From: DAHUXN01 sp963729815
GTDB taxonomy: Bacteria > Acidobacteriota > Terriglobia > Acidiferrales > UBA7541
Length of the DNA: 64,000 nt
Assembly (NCBI GenBank): GCA_963729815.1
Contig: CAVSPU010000002.1
Span: forward strand, 1,178,001 to 1,242,000
Direction: 5' to 3'
Shown: positions 1 through 8,167 of the stretch, piece after piece
Layout of the letters: every line of letters starts with the position of its first letter
Numbering within the stretch: position 1 is the first letter of the stretch
Translations under genes and position numbers: made by a program
Notes under the pieces: model-generated
Seen by the model: the letters and a program-made list of their open reading frames with translations, nothing else
Told to the model about the DNA's origin: nothing
Databases searched by the model: none

Positions 1-2
1 AG

Positions 3-215
3 CGCGGACCGGGGATACGAGTGAGCATAAAAGTGAAACGAACTGGCGTGGCCCGGCGCAAGCTCGGAAGACGCGAGCTGAGGCCATTTTGCAACCTGAA
101 TGATGATCGGCCGCAGACGGAAATCGCGCGCAAACTGTATCGACAGGCTACGAATAAAATTGCGGGTATCTCAGACAAGGCGGCTAAGTTCTTAACTGCT
201 CACTTTCGGGGATAG
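3..215 (+). CDS. Possible 3' end of a gene entering from the left (unrecognised)
   Basis: The frame is open from the window edge to a TAG stop and contains an internal GTG at 21. The 64 residues after that GTG are strongly basic in the first half (many Arg and Lys) and show no motif I recognise. It may be the tail of a larger gene cut by the window edge or a chance frame. No Shine-Dalgarno sequence is visible before the GTG. Confidence 0.25.
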   Translation, partial: RGPGIRVSIKVKRTGVARRKLGRRELRPFCNLNDDRPQTEIARKLYRQATNKIAGISDKAAKFLTAHFRG

Positions 216-277
216 GATTATTCGCTGTCTCGGAAAATACCAGTTTTGACACATTCGCGGCGATGAGCGCGAAAGCA

Positions 278-327
278 TTCGCCCCGGCGAACGAGCTCGC
301 CACGGCGAGCAGGTTCGCCCAGGCGAA
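278..327. repeat. Three tandem 14-bp palindromes, 18-bp period
   Basis: Perfect palindromes TTCGCCCCGGCGAA (278-291), CTCGCCACGGCGAG (296-309, central two bases excepted) and TTCGCCCAGGCGAA (314-327, same exception) follow each other with 4-base spacers. The 6-bp arms are TTCGCC/GGCGAA or CTCGCC/GGCGAG. The same CTCGCC-NN-GGCGAG core recurs at 40254 and 40362. The rest of 216-479 holds no gene I can support. Confidence 0.7.
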
Positions 328-341
328 CAAGTTCCAAAGTT

Positions 342-399
342 GGCGATTAGAAAATGAACGGGCCTTTGTTTTGTGTGAGTTACGCGCGATTCTAATTCT
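342..399 (+). repeat. 58-bp dispersed repeat, copy 1
   Basis: Begins with GCGATTAG and contains TTTGTTTTGTGTGAGTTACG (365-384) followed by a TTCTAATTCT end. A second copy with the same blocks in the same order lies at 37146-37204, where it encodes the C-terminus of a protein on the minus strand. Function unknown. Confidence 0.7.
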
Positions 400-479
400 G
401 GCGTGTGGCGATTAGAATCGCGGAACTTGAGCGCGACCCGCGCACACCTGGGCGGGACGTTGACGCGGCGCGGGAGGAT

Positions 480-1790
480 TTACAGCGCTGGAGCGTGCGG
501 CGTTTTTGGAATGCACAGGACCAGCAGGCCTCCCGCAATCGCCGCAACGGCAACCACGACCATGCCGGAACTGAACGAGCCTGTCCGGCTGCTAAGATAG
601 CCGAGCAAGTACGGCCCGGCGAATCCCGCGACGGATCCGACGGCATTAATGAGCCCGACCGCAGCGGCGGAGGCAGAACGGCTGAGCAGGGTCGTCGGAA
701 TCGCCCAAGACGGAGGAAGAAACGCATTCGAAAGGGCAATCAAAGCAAAGAATAAAACAGAAACGGGCAGCGAACCAGAACGCGCGATAAGGCCCAAGGC
801 TCCCAGCGCCGCAATGAACATGGGAATGGCGCAGTGCCACCTCCGCTCCATGCGCTTGTCGGAATGCCATCCGTTCGCAATCATGGCGACAAACAACAGC
901 AAATACGGAATCGCGCCAATGAGACCGACACGCACGTCCGAGAGACCCGACAGGCGTTTCAGCATGGTGGGAAACCAAAAATAGAAACCGTAGTCGACGA
1001 AATAGTTGAGAAAAGCGACCGCGGCCAAAAGTAGCACGACGCGGGACCGAAGCGCCTGCCCGACAGACATCGACTGTGGAGTATCAAGCCTTTCCCGGTG
1101 AAGCTTCTGTTCGATCCACTCATGCTGAGCGGGCGCGAGCCAATGAGCTTCGCGCGGCCGATCGGACAAAAAGAAATATGCCATTGCGCCGAACAGGATG
1201 GCCGGCAAACCCTCGAGGATGAAAAGCCAGCGCCAACCTTGCATTCCCAGGAAAGCATGGCCGATGATCCATCCCGCGGCAGGCGAGGCCAAGGCCTGCG
1301 AAAGCGGAATTGCCGCCATAAAATAACCGATGGCTTTGGCACGGTCTTCGCGGCTGAACCAATGGCTCAGGTAGACGATTACTCCCGGGAAAAACGCCGC
1401 CTCGGCGGCGCCGAGCAGGAGGCGCGCGGCGTAGAGCTGGTGCGCGGTATGAACGAGGCCCGTCAACGCAGTAAACGAGCCCCAAGCGATCATCACCGCC
1501 GAGATTATTCGGCGGGCGCTCCAATGTTCGACGAGCAGCGCGCCAGGAATTTGCAGCGCGACGTAGCTGATGAAGAAAATGCCTGCGCCCAGGCCAAAGA
1601 CGCGGTCGGAGAAGCCGAGGTCGCTGGTCATGCCGAGCGCGGCGAATGCCACGCTGGTGCGGTCGACGTAATTCACGACGTACAAAAGGAAAAGGAACGG
1701 CAGCAGGCGCACGGCGATTTGGCGCCGCGTGCGATCGCCAATTTCAACGGCTGTCCGTGCAATTGATGCGGAAGACTTTTTGTCGAGCAA
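480..1790 (-). CDS. MFS transporter, ACS (anion:cation symporter)-like family
   Basis: A 436-residue inner-membrane carrier with about twelve hydrophobic segments. The N-terminal NYVDRTSVAFA block after the first membrane segment and the pattern of small residues in segment 4-5 resemble the ACS family, whose members take up organic acids such as hexuronates, tartrate or phthalate. The substrate cannot be read from sequence. The longest frame starts with TTG at 1790 and no Shine-Dalgarno is visible, so the start is uncertain; there is no close in-frame ATG before the first membrane segment. It stands alone on the minus strand with a dispersed repeat (1913-1972) upstream. A second ACS-type carrier is at 26276. 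Confidence 0.85.
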   Translation of the reverse strand: MLDKKSSASIARTAVEIGDRTRRQIAVRLLPFLFLLYVVNYVDRTSVAFAALGMTSDLGFSDRVFGLGAGIFFISYVALQIPGALLVEHWSARRIISAVMIAWGSFTALTGLVHTAHQLYAARLLLGAAEAAFFPGVIVYLSHWFSREDRAKAIGYFMAAIPLSQALASPAAGWIIGHAFLGMQGWRWLFILEGLPAILFGAMAYFFLSDRPREAHWLAPAQHEWIEQKLHRERLDTPQSMSVGQALRSRVVLLLAAVAFLNYFVDYGFYFWFPTMLKRLSGLSDVRVGLIGAIPYLLLFVAMIANGWHSDKRMERRWHCAIPMFIAALGALGLIARSGSLPVSVLFFALIALSNAFLPPSWAIPTTLLSRSASAAAVGLINAVGSVAGFAGPYLLGYLSSRTGSFSSGMVVVAVAAIAGGLLVLCIPKTPHAPAL

Positions 1791-1912
1791 AAAGGCGCTT
1801 TCTGGCGGTAAGTCTCGCAGGGAGTGTAGCGGAATTGCGTGGCGAAGTTAAGCGGCGACGGAATCCGCCGGATGCGAAAGAAGCGGCAAAATCTGCACCC
1901 TTAAACATCAAA

Positions 1913-1972
1913 GGGTGCGGCACCCACTTCGCAAAATACAACGAACGTATCGCTTAGCCTGCGCCACCCGCC
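1913..1972 (+). repeat. 60-bp direct repeat, copy 1 (flanks 2032-2478 gene)
   Basis: Starts with the palindrome-like GGGTGCGGCACCC, then CACTT, GCAAAATACA, GAACGTATCGCT and ends in GCCACCCGCC. The second copy at 2676-2735 is in the same orientation with only scattered mismatches. The two copies bracket the single gene between them. Confidence 0.75.
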
Positions 1973-2031
1973 GAGCGTCCAGGCCAATCGGGATGTCTCT
2001 TATGCTGTAAGCCGCTGACTCTCGTGAAGCG

Positions 2032-2478
2032 TTAAGGTGACACTCCGGAGTGTCCGGAGATAGCTCTGGGGTGCTCGGGGTCGGACCAAACCTTGCATTC
2101 CGTTATGTTCCCAATTCCCAGCATGCGACCGCGCGGCCACTCGCGGGTGACAATCACTCCGGTTAGCCGAACGTACATGCCAGTCAGTTCTCTGCTATCC
2201 CGTAGCATCTCCTGATTAGGCACCACGCCCATGCCGTTGCCGAGCTCGTTCTCGTAGTCTTCCTTATTCAGCGACAATGTCGTGTCGGCGTTTACGTTCT
2301 GGCCTCCAATCACTAGGTAGCCGATGACAGTTACGAGCTTTCCATTGAAGTGGTCCGGGTTTCCCAGCAGCTCAACCATCTTGACAACCTGGGGGGCGTT
2401 CCCGAGGTTCGTAGGTCCCTGTGCCGAAACATATGGAGCAAGAATCAGCAAGCCAAACGCGATTGCTTTCATTCTCAT
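2032..2478 (-). CDS. Secreted protein of unknown function
   Basis: A 148-residue protein with an N-terminal signal peptide (basic start, hydrophobic run, likely cleavage after VSAQ near residue 20). The mature part contains VKMVELLGNPDHFNGKLVTV followed by a beta-rich segment with YVRLTGVIV, a pattern reminiscent of small OB-fold-type proteins; this fold suggestion is inference. I chose ATG 2478 because a strong Shine-Dalgarno (GGAGGTG, complement of 2488-2494) lies 10 bases upstream; a TTG two codons earlier is less likely. The gene sits alone between two direct copies of a 60-bp repeat. Confidence 0.65.
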   Translation of the reverse strand: MRMKAIAFGLLILAPYVSAQGPTNLGNAPQVVKMVELLGNPDHFNGKLVTVIGYLVIGGQNVNADTTLSLNKEDYENELGNGMGVVPNQEMLRDSRELTGMYVRLTGVIVTREWPRGRMLGIGNITECKVWSDPEHPRAISGHSGVSP

Positions 2479-2675
2479 CTTCAAATCACCTCCTCAACGG
2501 CAGGACGGTACTGAGTTCCAACCGAATCCGCCGATTCCCGGAACAGGCGAGCCAACAAGCACACAGGCCGGGTGGCGCAGGCATTGCGGCGGTTTTCCTC
2601 TTGCGACATGGCAGCGACGGACGGATGATACCACCGCGCTAGTTCACCGAACAGTGACCTAGCTGGGTTGGACGC

Positions 2676-2735
2676 GGGTGCGGCACCCACTTTGCAAAAT
2701 ACAAAGAACGTATCGCTCAGCGTACGCCACCCGCC
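2676..2735 (+). repeat. 60-bp direct repeat, copy 2
   Basis: Matches 1913-1972 (GGGTGCGGCACCC ... GAACGTATCGCT ... GCCACCCGCC). Occupies most of the 377-base gene-free stretch 2479-2855, together with the PadR promoter. Confidence 0.75.
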
Positions 2736-2793
2736 TTCGATAGTTCGACAGATCCGGGCACGATAAACCTCCGGCTCGCTGCAAAATCAAACC

Positions 2794-2837
2794 TTGACGG
2801 TTTCGTCCGCATGGGCTAATATGTCCGCATGCGACAT
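2794..2837 (+). promoter_or_regulatory. sigma-70 promoter with overlapping PadR-box-like operator
   Basis: TTGACG (2794-2799), 17-base spacer, TAATAT (2817-2822). Overlapping the -10 box and the expected start point is ATGT-N9-ACAT (2821-2837), close to the ATGT-N8-ACAT pattern known for PadR operators, and a perfect 12-bp palindrome GCGACATGTCGC (2831-2842). The position fits repression by the PadR protein encoded directly downstream. Confidence 0.6.
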
Positions 2838-2855
2838 GTCGCACAACGACCTGCC

Positions 2856-3182
2856 ATGGAGCATCCCAAGCCGCTCACCGAGCCCGTTCTCCTAATCCTC
2901 ATGAGCCTGGCGGCCCAACCGCGCCACGGCTACGCGTTGATCAAAGACATCGAGGCTCTAAGCCGCCACCGTGTGCGCTTGAGCACGGGCACGCTCTATG
3001 GCGCCCTCCGCCGGCTGCTGGACGAGGGTTGGATTCAACGGTTCGAGCAGGAAGATACGTCAAGGGACAAGCAGGCATACCGGCTGACCAGCGAAGGCCG
3101 CCGTCAGCTCGAGCTTGAGCTGGATCGTTTTAGAGAACTCAGCCGTGCGGGGCACGCACGACTGCGTCTGGGCGAGGCGTAG
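2856..3182 (+). CDS. PadR family transcriptional regulator
   Basis: About 108 residues. The winged-helix core is clear: PVLLILMSLAAQPRHGYALI, then STGTLYGALRRLLDEGWIQR (recognition helix and wing) and YRLTSEGRRQLELEL at the end of the domain. PadR proteins are dimeric repressors, often of membrane-protein or efflux genes. Start choice: ATG 2856 places the operator-like site outside the coding region; an in-frame ATG at 2829 lies almost at the predicted transcription start and would make a leaderless message. The stop codon (3180-3182) is 4 bases before the next ATG, so the two genes form an operon. Confidence 0.85.
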   Translation: MEHPKPLTEPVLLILMSLAAQPRHGYALIKDIEALSRHRVRLSTGTLYGALRRLLDEGWIQRFEQEDTSRDKQAYRLTSEGRRQLELELDRFRELSRAGHARLRLGEA

Positions 3183-3186
3183 AGAG

Positions 3187-3627
3187 ATGGGTGCAGTCTT
3201 CCGAGTGCTGCTTTATCTATACCCAAAACGGCACCGCGAGTTGCTGGGCGCCGAAATGCAAGCTGTTTTCGAACAAGGCGCGCAGGAACATCGGCTCCTC
3301 GGACCATCTCAATATCTGCGTTTCGTTCTGCTGGAGGTGGGTGGCCTGGTTCTACACGCCGCCATCGCTCAGTTCGCCAATGCTACCCACAGGGGCTACT
3401 TGGAAAACCAGATCCACGGCACCTTGGCCCCACCACAGGATCTACCTGACGAGGTGATTGAGGCGCAGAATCGCCTTGCGGTCACCCTCAATCAGCTCTT
3501 GTTCGCCATCTCTCACCATCAGTTTGGTCAGGCACGTTTCTATTCGAACGAGGAGCGTAAGGCACGCGAGAACCTGCGCCAGATGCAAGAGAAGTATGGC
3601 ATCGGGGACCCTCAACCTCTGCCCTGA
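3187..3627 (+). CDS. PadR-associated protein with permease-prefix-like N-terminus
   Basis: 146 residues. The first 30 residues (VLLYLYPKRHRELLGAEM) resemble the short cytoplasmic prefix found before acidobacterial orphan permeases and in PadR-linked proteins. A moderately hydrophobic stretch follows (FVLLEVGGLVLHAAIAQFA), and the C-terminal half is charged and helical. I chose ATG 3187 because an AGAGAG ribosome site directly precedes it and because it abuts the PadR stop; the longer open frame would overlap the regulator. Role unknown; co-expression with PadR suggests it is a target or partner of that regulator. Confidence 0.65.
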   Translation: MGAVFRVLLYLYPKRHRELLGAEMQAVFEQGAQEHRLLGPSQYLRFVLLEVGGLVLHAAIAQFANATHRGYLENQIHGTLAPPQDLPDEVIEAQNRLAVTLNQLLFAISHHQFGQARFYSNEERKARENLRQMQEKYGIGDPQPLP

Positions 3628-3708
3628 AAAGTCGGATTACCGGAAACTACTCCCTGAACGTCAGTCACACGTTACTGAAACGAACGTTTCCCGGTTCCCT
3701 TCCCGTGT

Positions 3709-3737
3709 TTGACACGCGGGCGGTTCGCGGCTAGACT
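3709..3737 (+). promoter_or_regulatory. Predicted sigma-70 promoter of the methyltransferase gene
   Basis: TTGACA (3709-3714), 17-base spacer, TAGACT (3732-3737). Just upstream is the inverted repeat GAAACG-AA-CGTTTC (3677-3690), a possible operator. The leader to the ATG at 3933 would be about 190 bases; the rest of the gene-free stretch 3628-3932 shows nothing further. Confidence 0.5.
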
Positions 3738-3932
3738 CTCCGCATCGTTGTCGCAGGTGTCCGTGTTCACAGAAAGTCTCTCATATAAATTCGGCGAAAC
3801 CTTTTCAAGGGCCTATAAAGCGAATCGCCTTAACGGTTCTCGCGGGCAAGAATAAGAGCAGGACATGCCGCACCCACCCGCGGCGTGAAACAAAGTTTTC
3901 AGATATTGAATTTCGCGACAGGAGGCGACTGC

Positions 3933-4985
3933 ATGAACGAAGAAAAAGCCCATGAGATAGCCTTTCGCGTAGTCGGCGACATGGGCGGAGCATTCACGAT
4001 GGCGCTGGGGTACGTCGGCGACCGGCTGGGGTTGTTCAAGGCCATGGCGGGAGCCGGTCAGATGCGCAGCCCGAATCTCGCGGCGCGAACGCAACTGAAC
4101 GAACGTTATGTGCGCGAATGGCTACGGGCGATGGTCGCCGCGGAATATGTTGATTACGACACGAATACGGACAGCTACAGGATGACGGAGGAGCAGGCAT
4201 TCGTGCTGGCGAACGAGGACAGTCCCCTGTTCGTCGGCGGGGCGTTCCACTTCACAACGCCTTCGATTTGCAACATATCGAAGATTGTCGAAGCCTTCCA
4301 AAAAGGCGGTGGAATTTCCTACGCGAAAATCGGGAAAGAGATTCCGCATGCCATCGAGCGATTTTTCCGGCCGGGCTACATCAATTTTCTGACGTCGATG
4401 TGGCTGCCCGCGATTTCGGGACTGGTGGAAAAACTGCAGCGCGGAGCGGCGGTCGCGGACGTCGGCTGCGGATGCGGGCAATCGACGATTGCCATGGCGA
4501 AGGCGTATCCGAAATCAAAAGTGCTGGGAATTGATTTCCATGCGCCGAGCATCAAGAGAGCGAAAAGCCTGGCGAAGAATGCGAAATTGAAGAATGTGAA
4601 ATTTCTGCGCGCGGCGGCGCATGAAATTCCGAAGGACAAGAAGTTCGACTTGATCTGCAGCTTCGATTGCATCCACGACATGGTGGATCCGAAGGCGACT
4701 CTAAAGGCGATCCATGGGGCGCTTGCCGACGATGGCGTGTATCTGTGGTCCGAGCCAAACGCGTCGGCAAACGCGCATGAGAATCGCAATCCGATTGGCA
4801 AAGCGTTCCACTCCATCAGCCCGATGCATTGCATGACGGTGTCGCTGGCGCACAACGGAGCCGGGCTGGGCACGGTGATCGGTGAAGAAGGCGCGCGGGC
4901 GCTGGCGCGCGGAGCCGGCTTCAAGCGTTTTGAGCGGCTGCCGATACAGAATCCGTTCAACCAGTTTTTCGCGCTGCGAAAATAA
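3933..4985 (+). CDS. Class I SAM-dependent methyltransferase with N-terminal winged helix
   Basis: 350 residues. Residues about 15-90 form a winged-helix dimerisation domain (LGLFKAMA, then LNERYVREWLRAMVAAEYVD) as in plant-type O-methyltransferases and the mycobacterial Rv2258c group. The Rossmann core begins near residue 170 with AVADVGCGCGQST (motif I, SAM binding), followed by KVLGIDFHAPSI (acidic residue binding the ribose) and FDLICSFDCIHDM. The substrate is unknown. The start at 3933 is set by the strong site ACAGGAGG 7 bases upstream; the longer frame from 3885 has none. Single-gene unit behind the promoter at 3709. Confidence 0.85.
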   Translation: MNEEKAHEIAFRVVGDMGGAFTMALGYVGDRLGLFKAMAGAGQMRSPNLAARTQLNERYVREWLRAMVAAEYVDYDTNTDSYRMTEEQAFVLANEDSPLFVGGAFHFTTPSICNISKIVEAFQKGGGISYAKIGKEIPHAIERFFRPGYINFLTSMWLPAISGLVEKLQRGAAVADVGCGCGQSTIAMAKAYPKSKVLGIDFHAPSIKRAKSLAKNAKLKNVKFLRAAAHEIPKDKKFDLICSFDCIHDMVDPKATLKAIHGALADDGVYLWSEPNASANAHENRNPIGKAFHSISPMHCMTVSLAHNGAGLGTVIGEEGARALARGAGFKRFERLPIQNPFNQFFALRK

Positions 4986-5015
4986 GCAGGACGCACGAAA
5001 ACGCGCGGCGAATTG

Positions 5016-5765
5016 CTACGCGATTCGGCGTTCAGCGGTGTTGCTGCGCAGAAATGGCAGAATGCCGAGAAGCAGAGCAACGCCCGGAATCACGACCCAG
5101 CTCAGGAACAGGCCAGCGCCGCTGGGAAAGAGAAAAAATGCGCGGCCTGGCGCAAGAGAGTTGAGTTCGCCCATTGTCGAGAGCGTGCCGACGTGCGCTG
5201 CGGCTTGCTCAGCCAACGCAACCGCGAAAAACAAAAGTAGCGGGAAAAGTCCGGTAGCGATTTGCAAAGCGCGTCCGCTACCCGCACGACGCGACCACGA
5301 AGCCCCAGCCGCGCCCAGAAACTGCAAACCCAAAAGCCATACGAAATAGGTCAGCAACCCGGCGTCTCGATTGACCACGAGGCGCATCAAGCCGTTGGGA
5401 GCTGGACCCGAATGCTGCATCATGATGCGAAAGAAAAACCCGGAGAAACCGATGGCCTGGAAAGTTTCGAGCAGCACGACGCTCGATAGGAGAATCGTCA
5501 AGCCGGGAAGCCAGAGGCGTTTTGTGCGGTCGTTCATGGTGTTCTCCTCGCGGGCGCGGCGGAGATGCTGGCCGAGCCTCGCGTCTTCGTGAAGTTCAGC
5601 GAATGCGTATTTGATGGCGGCTGCTTCGTCCAGACCACGGTTGCGCGCGGCGTGATACAAATCGTCGAGATAGCCGGCGAGCTCGAGGGAGATTTCCTCG
5701 CGTTCAGCCGCAGAAAACTTGCCAGCCGCCAAGACCTGTTCCACTTCATTTCGCCAATCACGCAT
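5016..5765 (-). CDS. PadR-operon membrane protein, copy B (HAAS-like N-terminus)
   Basis: 249 residues. The first 75 residues (MRDWRNEVEQVLAAGKFSAA, then a helical segment with LDDLYHAARNRGLDE) resemble the helical HAAS/DUF1700-type signalling domain that accompanies PadR regulators in many bacteria. After MNDRTKRLWLPG come four to five membrane segments. The DNA is a tandem duplicate of the upstream gene 5797-6504: both end in NTAERRIA and share long identical stretches. Start at 5765 is supported by a GGAG site; the longer frame begins inside the duplicated tail of the neighbour. Confidence 0.7.
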   Translation of the reverse strand: MRDWRNEVEQVLAAGKFSAAEREEISLELAGYLDDLYHAARNRGLDEAAAIKYAFAELHEDARLGQHLRRAREENTMNDRTKRLWLPGLTILLSSVVLLETFQAIGFSGFFFRIMMQHSGPAPNGLMRLVVNRDAGLLTYFVWLLGLQFLGAAGASWSRRAGSGRALQIATGLFPLLLFFAVALAEQAAAHVGTLSTMGELNSLAPGRAFFLFPSGAGLFLSWVVIPGVALLLGILPFLRSNTAERRIA

Positions 5766-5796
5766 GATGCGGCTCCGTGAAACGCTCGTTGACGCG

Positions 5797-6504
5797 CTAC
5801 GCGATTCGGCGTTCAGCGGTGTTGTTGCGCAGGAACGGCAGGACGCCAAGCAGGAGAGCGACGCCGGGGATGAGGACCCACTTCAAGCCGTCGACTGCCA
5901 ACGCGGGAATCAGCGCATTGTCCGGAGGAACGCCGTCGAGCGCAAAGCTGTAGTGCACCATCACCGCGAACATCACTACGAAGAGGACGAGCGGAGAAAG
6001 CCCGACCGCAACTTGCATCGCGCGACCGCTCCCTGCGCGGCGCGACCAATAAGCCCCGGCCGCTCCGAAGAGTGCCAGGATGCAAAGCCAACCAATGTTC
6101 CTCGAACCATAAATGCCCCAGAAAATTTCGCGCCAGTGGGCCGCTCCGCTTCGCAACCAGAGCGTTCCATATTCTGGATGGGACAATCCGGGAACACTAA
6201 AAATTGTAAGCAGAGCGATGGTCGCAAAGATCATAGCCATAGACGGAAGCCAGAGGCGTTTCGTACGGTCGTTCATGGTGTTCTCCTGTCGGGCGCGGCG
6301 GAGTTTCGGGCCGAGCCTCGGATCTTCGTGAAGTTCAGCGAATGCGCATTTGATGGCGGCTGATTCGTCCAGACCACGGTTGCGCGCGGCGTGGTACAAA
6401 TCGTCGAGATGGCCGGCGAGCTCGCGAGAGATTTCTTCGCGTTCAGGCGCAGAAAACTTGCCGGCCGCCAAGACCTGTTCCACTTCATTTCGCCAATCAC
6501 GCAT
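5797..6504 (-). CDS. PadR-operon membrane protein, copy A (HAAS-like N-terminus)
   Basis: 235 residues, same plan as the paralogue 31 bases downstream: HAAS-like helical N-terminus (residues 1-75), then MNDRTKRLWLPS and four to five membrane segments. Its ATG overlaps the end of the PadR gene (ATGCGTGA), so translation is coupled to the regulator. Divergence between the two copies is concentrated in the loop between the first and second membrane segments, which suggests the loop carries specificity (inference). Confidence 0.7.
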   Translation of the reverse strand: MRDWRNEVEQVLAAGKFSAPEREEISRELAGHLDDLYHAARNRGLDESAAIKCAFAELHEDPRLGPKLRRARQENTMNDRTKRLWLPSMAMIFATIALLTIFSVPGLSHPEYGTLWLRSGAAHWREIFWGIYGSRNIGWLCILALFGAAGAYWSRRAGSGRAMQVAVGLSPLVLFVVMFAVMVHYSFALDGVPPDNALIPALAVDGLKWVLIPGVALLLGVLPFLRNNTAERRIA

Positions 6505-6829
6505 GGTGCGGCTCCGCCAGGCGCGAAAGCGCGCGAAACAGTTCCTTCCATTCCTTGCGGAGAGGCACGAGTTTTTTCCGACCGGCTGAAGTCAGCCGGT
6601 AATACCGCCGGGCGCGTCCGGAGGGCGTTTCGCCCCAGGAGGCGCGGAGCCAGCCGCGGGATTCCATGCGATAGAGCAACGGGTAGAGCGAGGCGAGGGT
6701 GAACCGCAGCGATCCGCGCGAGTCGCTCTGGATGCGGCGGGCGATTTCGTAGCCGTGCAAGGGCTGCTGCTCGAGCACGGAGAGAATGGCAAGTTCGGCG
6801 CTGCCGCGTTTGATGTTGGAACTAATCAT
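6497..6829 (-). CDS. PadR family transcriptional regulator
   Basis: 110 residues starting MISSNIKRGSAELAILSVLE. Winged-helix landmarks: PLHGYEIARRIQ, FTLASLYPLLYRMESRGWL and RYYRLTSAGRKKL. It is the first gene of a minus-strand operon with two duplicated membrane proteins. The start at 6829 matches the family's normal N-terminus and has a GAAAGG site 11 bases upstream; the longer frame to 6913 adds an unrelated extension. The upstream gap 6830-7143 (314 bases) contains TATA-like sequence near 6980-6998 (GCTATATAGAGC, GTATAC) that may hold the operon promoter. Confidence 0.85.
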   Translation of the reverse strand: MISSNIKRGSAELAILSVLEQQPLHGYEIARRIQSDSRGSLRFTLASLYPLLYRMESRGWLRASWGETPSGRARRYYRLTSAGRKKLVPLRKEWKELFRALSRLAEPHHA

Positions 6830-7143
6830 TGTCAGGCAAGCCTTTCGCGGAATCTTAACTGCACCTCCGGCAACTGTTTTAGGCCAACCGTGCCGGCCAC
6901 TCACTTCGGTCACGCTCTTGTGCCACCTGCTTCGGTTACTTGTTTCGGCCGCCCCTTTCGGCGATCCGAAACGTGAGTATACAGGAACGCTATATAGAGC
7001 GATGCTTGACGATGCGGCGCGATGTTCTATCGATAACTATTCCCGGCAGGCCGCGGGCACCTGCCCCGAAGGACAGGTCTCGCGCGTGACACACGGCGCG
7101 GCGCGGACGGTTCTTTGGAAGTGGCGCGAAGTAGAATTGGGGG

Positions 7144-7449
7144 ATGGAATGTCCCAAGTGCAAGGCGCAAAACTCGGACACGGAGCAATTCTGCCGGCGC
7201 TGCCACATGACGCTGCGCTACAAATGCCCCGCCTGCGGCGCTTCGCAACGGCACGGCGGGACATGCGACGCCTGCGGAATCGATTTCGCGAAATACGCCC
7301 TCATGGTTGTGGCAAACGAGAAATCGCGTTCGGAGCTGGAGCACGAACGGACGCGCGAACGGGCTTCGCTGTGGAAGCAAGCCATCCTGCTGCCCATCAA
7401 TGGCGGATATTCGCTGATTAAGTATTTCCTCGGCCGCGACCGCGCGTGA
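7144..7449 (+). CDS. Small zinc-ribbon protein
   Basis: 101 residues with four CxxC knuckles at C3/C6, C17/C20, C28/C31 and C41/C44, enough for two zinc ribbons. The C-terminal half is helical and charged and ends with a weakly amphipathic segment (SLWKQAILLPINGGYSLIKY). Such proteins are generally soluble adaptors; no specific role can be given. The start codon lies within GGGGATGGAATG, so GTG/ATG choice is limited and ATG 7144 is well placed. Confidence 0.7.
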   Translation: MECPKCKAQNSDTEQFCRRCHMTLRYKCPACGASQRHGGTCDACGIDFAKYALMVVANEKSRSELEHERTRERASLWKQAILLPINGGYSLIKYFLGRDRA

Positions 7450-7505
7450 AGAAACCTCGCTCGCGCTGATTCTTCACTGGCGCGGATTCTCCGTCTTCGA
7501 CAAAT

Positions 7506-7991
7506 TCATGGCTGCGCGCGATAGATCGTTTTGTGGCTGGGAATGAGGACGCCGACGATTGCGCCGACAGTCCCACCAACGATCGCGAAGATGCCCGCCC
7601 AATCTCCCCTACTAACTACATTGATGCAATACGGAGCCGAGCTTGCGCAAGAGTTGCCCCCGGCTGCGGCGCCGATGCCTGCACCCGCGCCGGCACCGAT
7701 TGCCAGTCCAAGCAACGTGTTGCGCTTGCGATGCCCGCCTGCGTTCACGCGCAGAACATTGGTGCGGGCAATGACCTGGTCGCCGCTTTCTTCATGAAGC
7801 GTGATTCCCTGCTCGTCCACGGAAGAGAATCTTCCGGAGTGCCGCGCGCCATTTTTCTCGATGACCTGGATTTTCTGGCCCGCCTGCAAAAGCCTGAGGT
7901 TTCCCCAATCGGTTTGATTGCCACGGGCGCGAGAGAATGACGGCGTGGCCAGCACGCACAGCGCGAGCACGAGGGCAGAAAGGCTTCGCAT
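7506..7991 (-). CDS. Exported protein with Sm-like barrel and glycine-zipper membrane segment
   Basis: 161 residues. Signal peptide at 1-20 (LSALVLALCVLATPSFS). Residues about 33-80 (GQKIQVIEKNGARHSGRF, ITLHEESGDQVIAR) look like a small beta-barrel of the Sm/LSm type. Residues about 90-115 are a glycine zipper (AIGAGAGAGIGAAAGG) and a second hydrophobic segment (FAIVGGTVGAIVGVLI) follows. The arrangement is common in acidobacterial envelope proteins of unknown function. It is a single gene facing the zinc-ribbon gene tail-to-tail. Confidence 0.7.
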   Translation of the reverse strand: MRSLSALVLALCVLATPSFSRARGNQTDWGNLRLLQAGQKIQVIEKNGARHSGRFSSVDEQGITLHEESGDQVIARTNVLRVNAGGHRKRNTLLGLAIGAGAGAGIGAAAGGNSCASSAPYCINVVSRGDWAGIFAIVGGTVGAIVGVLIPSHKTIYRAQP

Positions 7992-8167
7992 CCCGAATTA
8001 CCTCCACGGACGAATTTATTCCTGGGCCAGTAACTTAATGAGAATGGGTTGGCTTATAGCATGGGGGTACAGAGGCCGTCAACAAACGGGCAGCGTTGCA
8101 AGCGTCCCGACGCGAGGACGGAGCGCCTATGAATTGAAATTCGCCGCACGCAAATTAAAGCCGCGGG

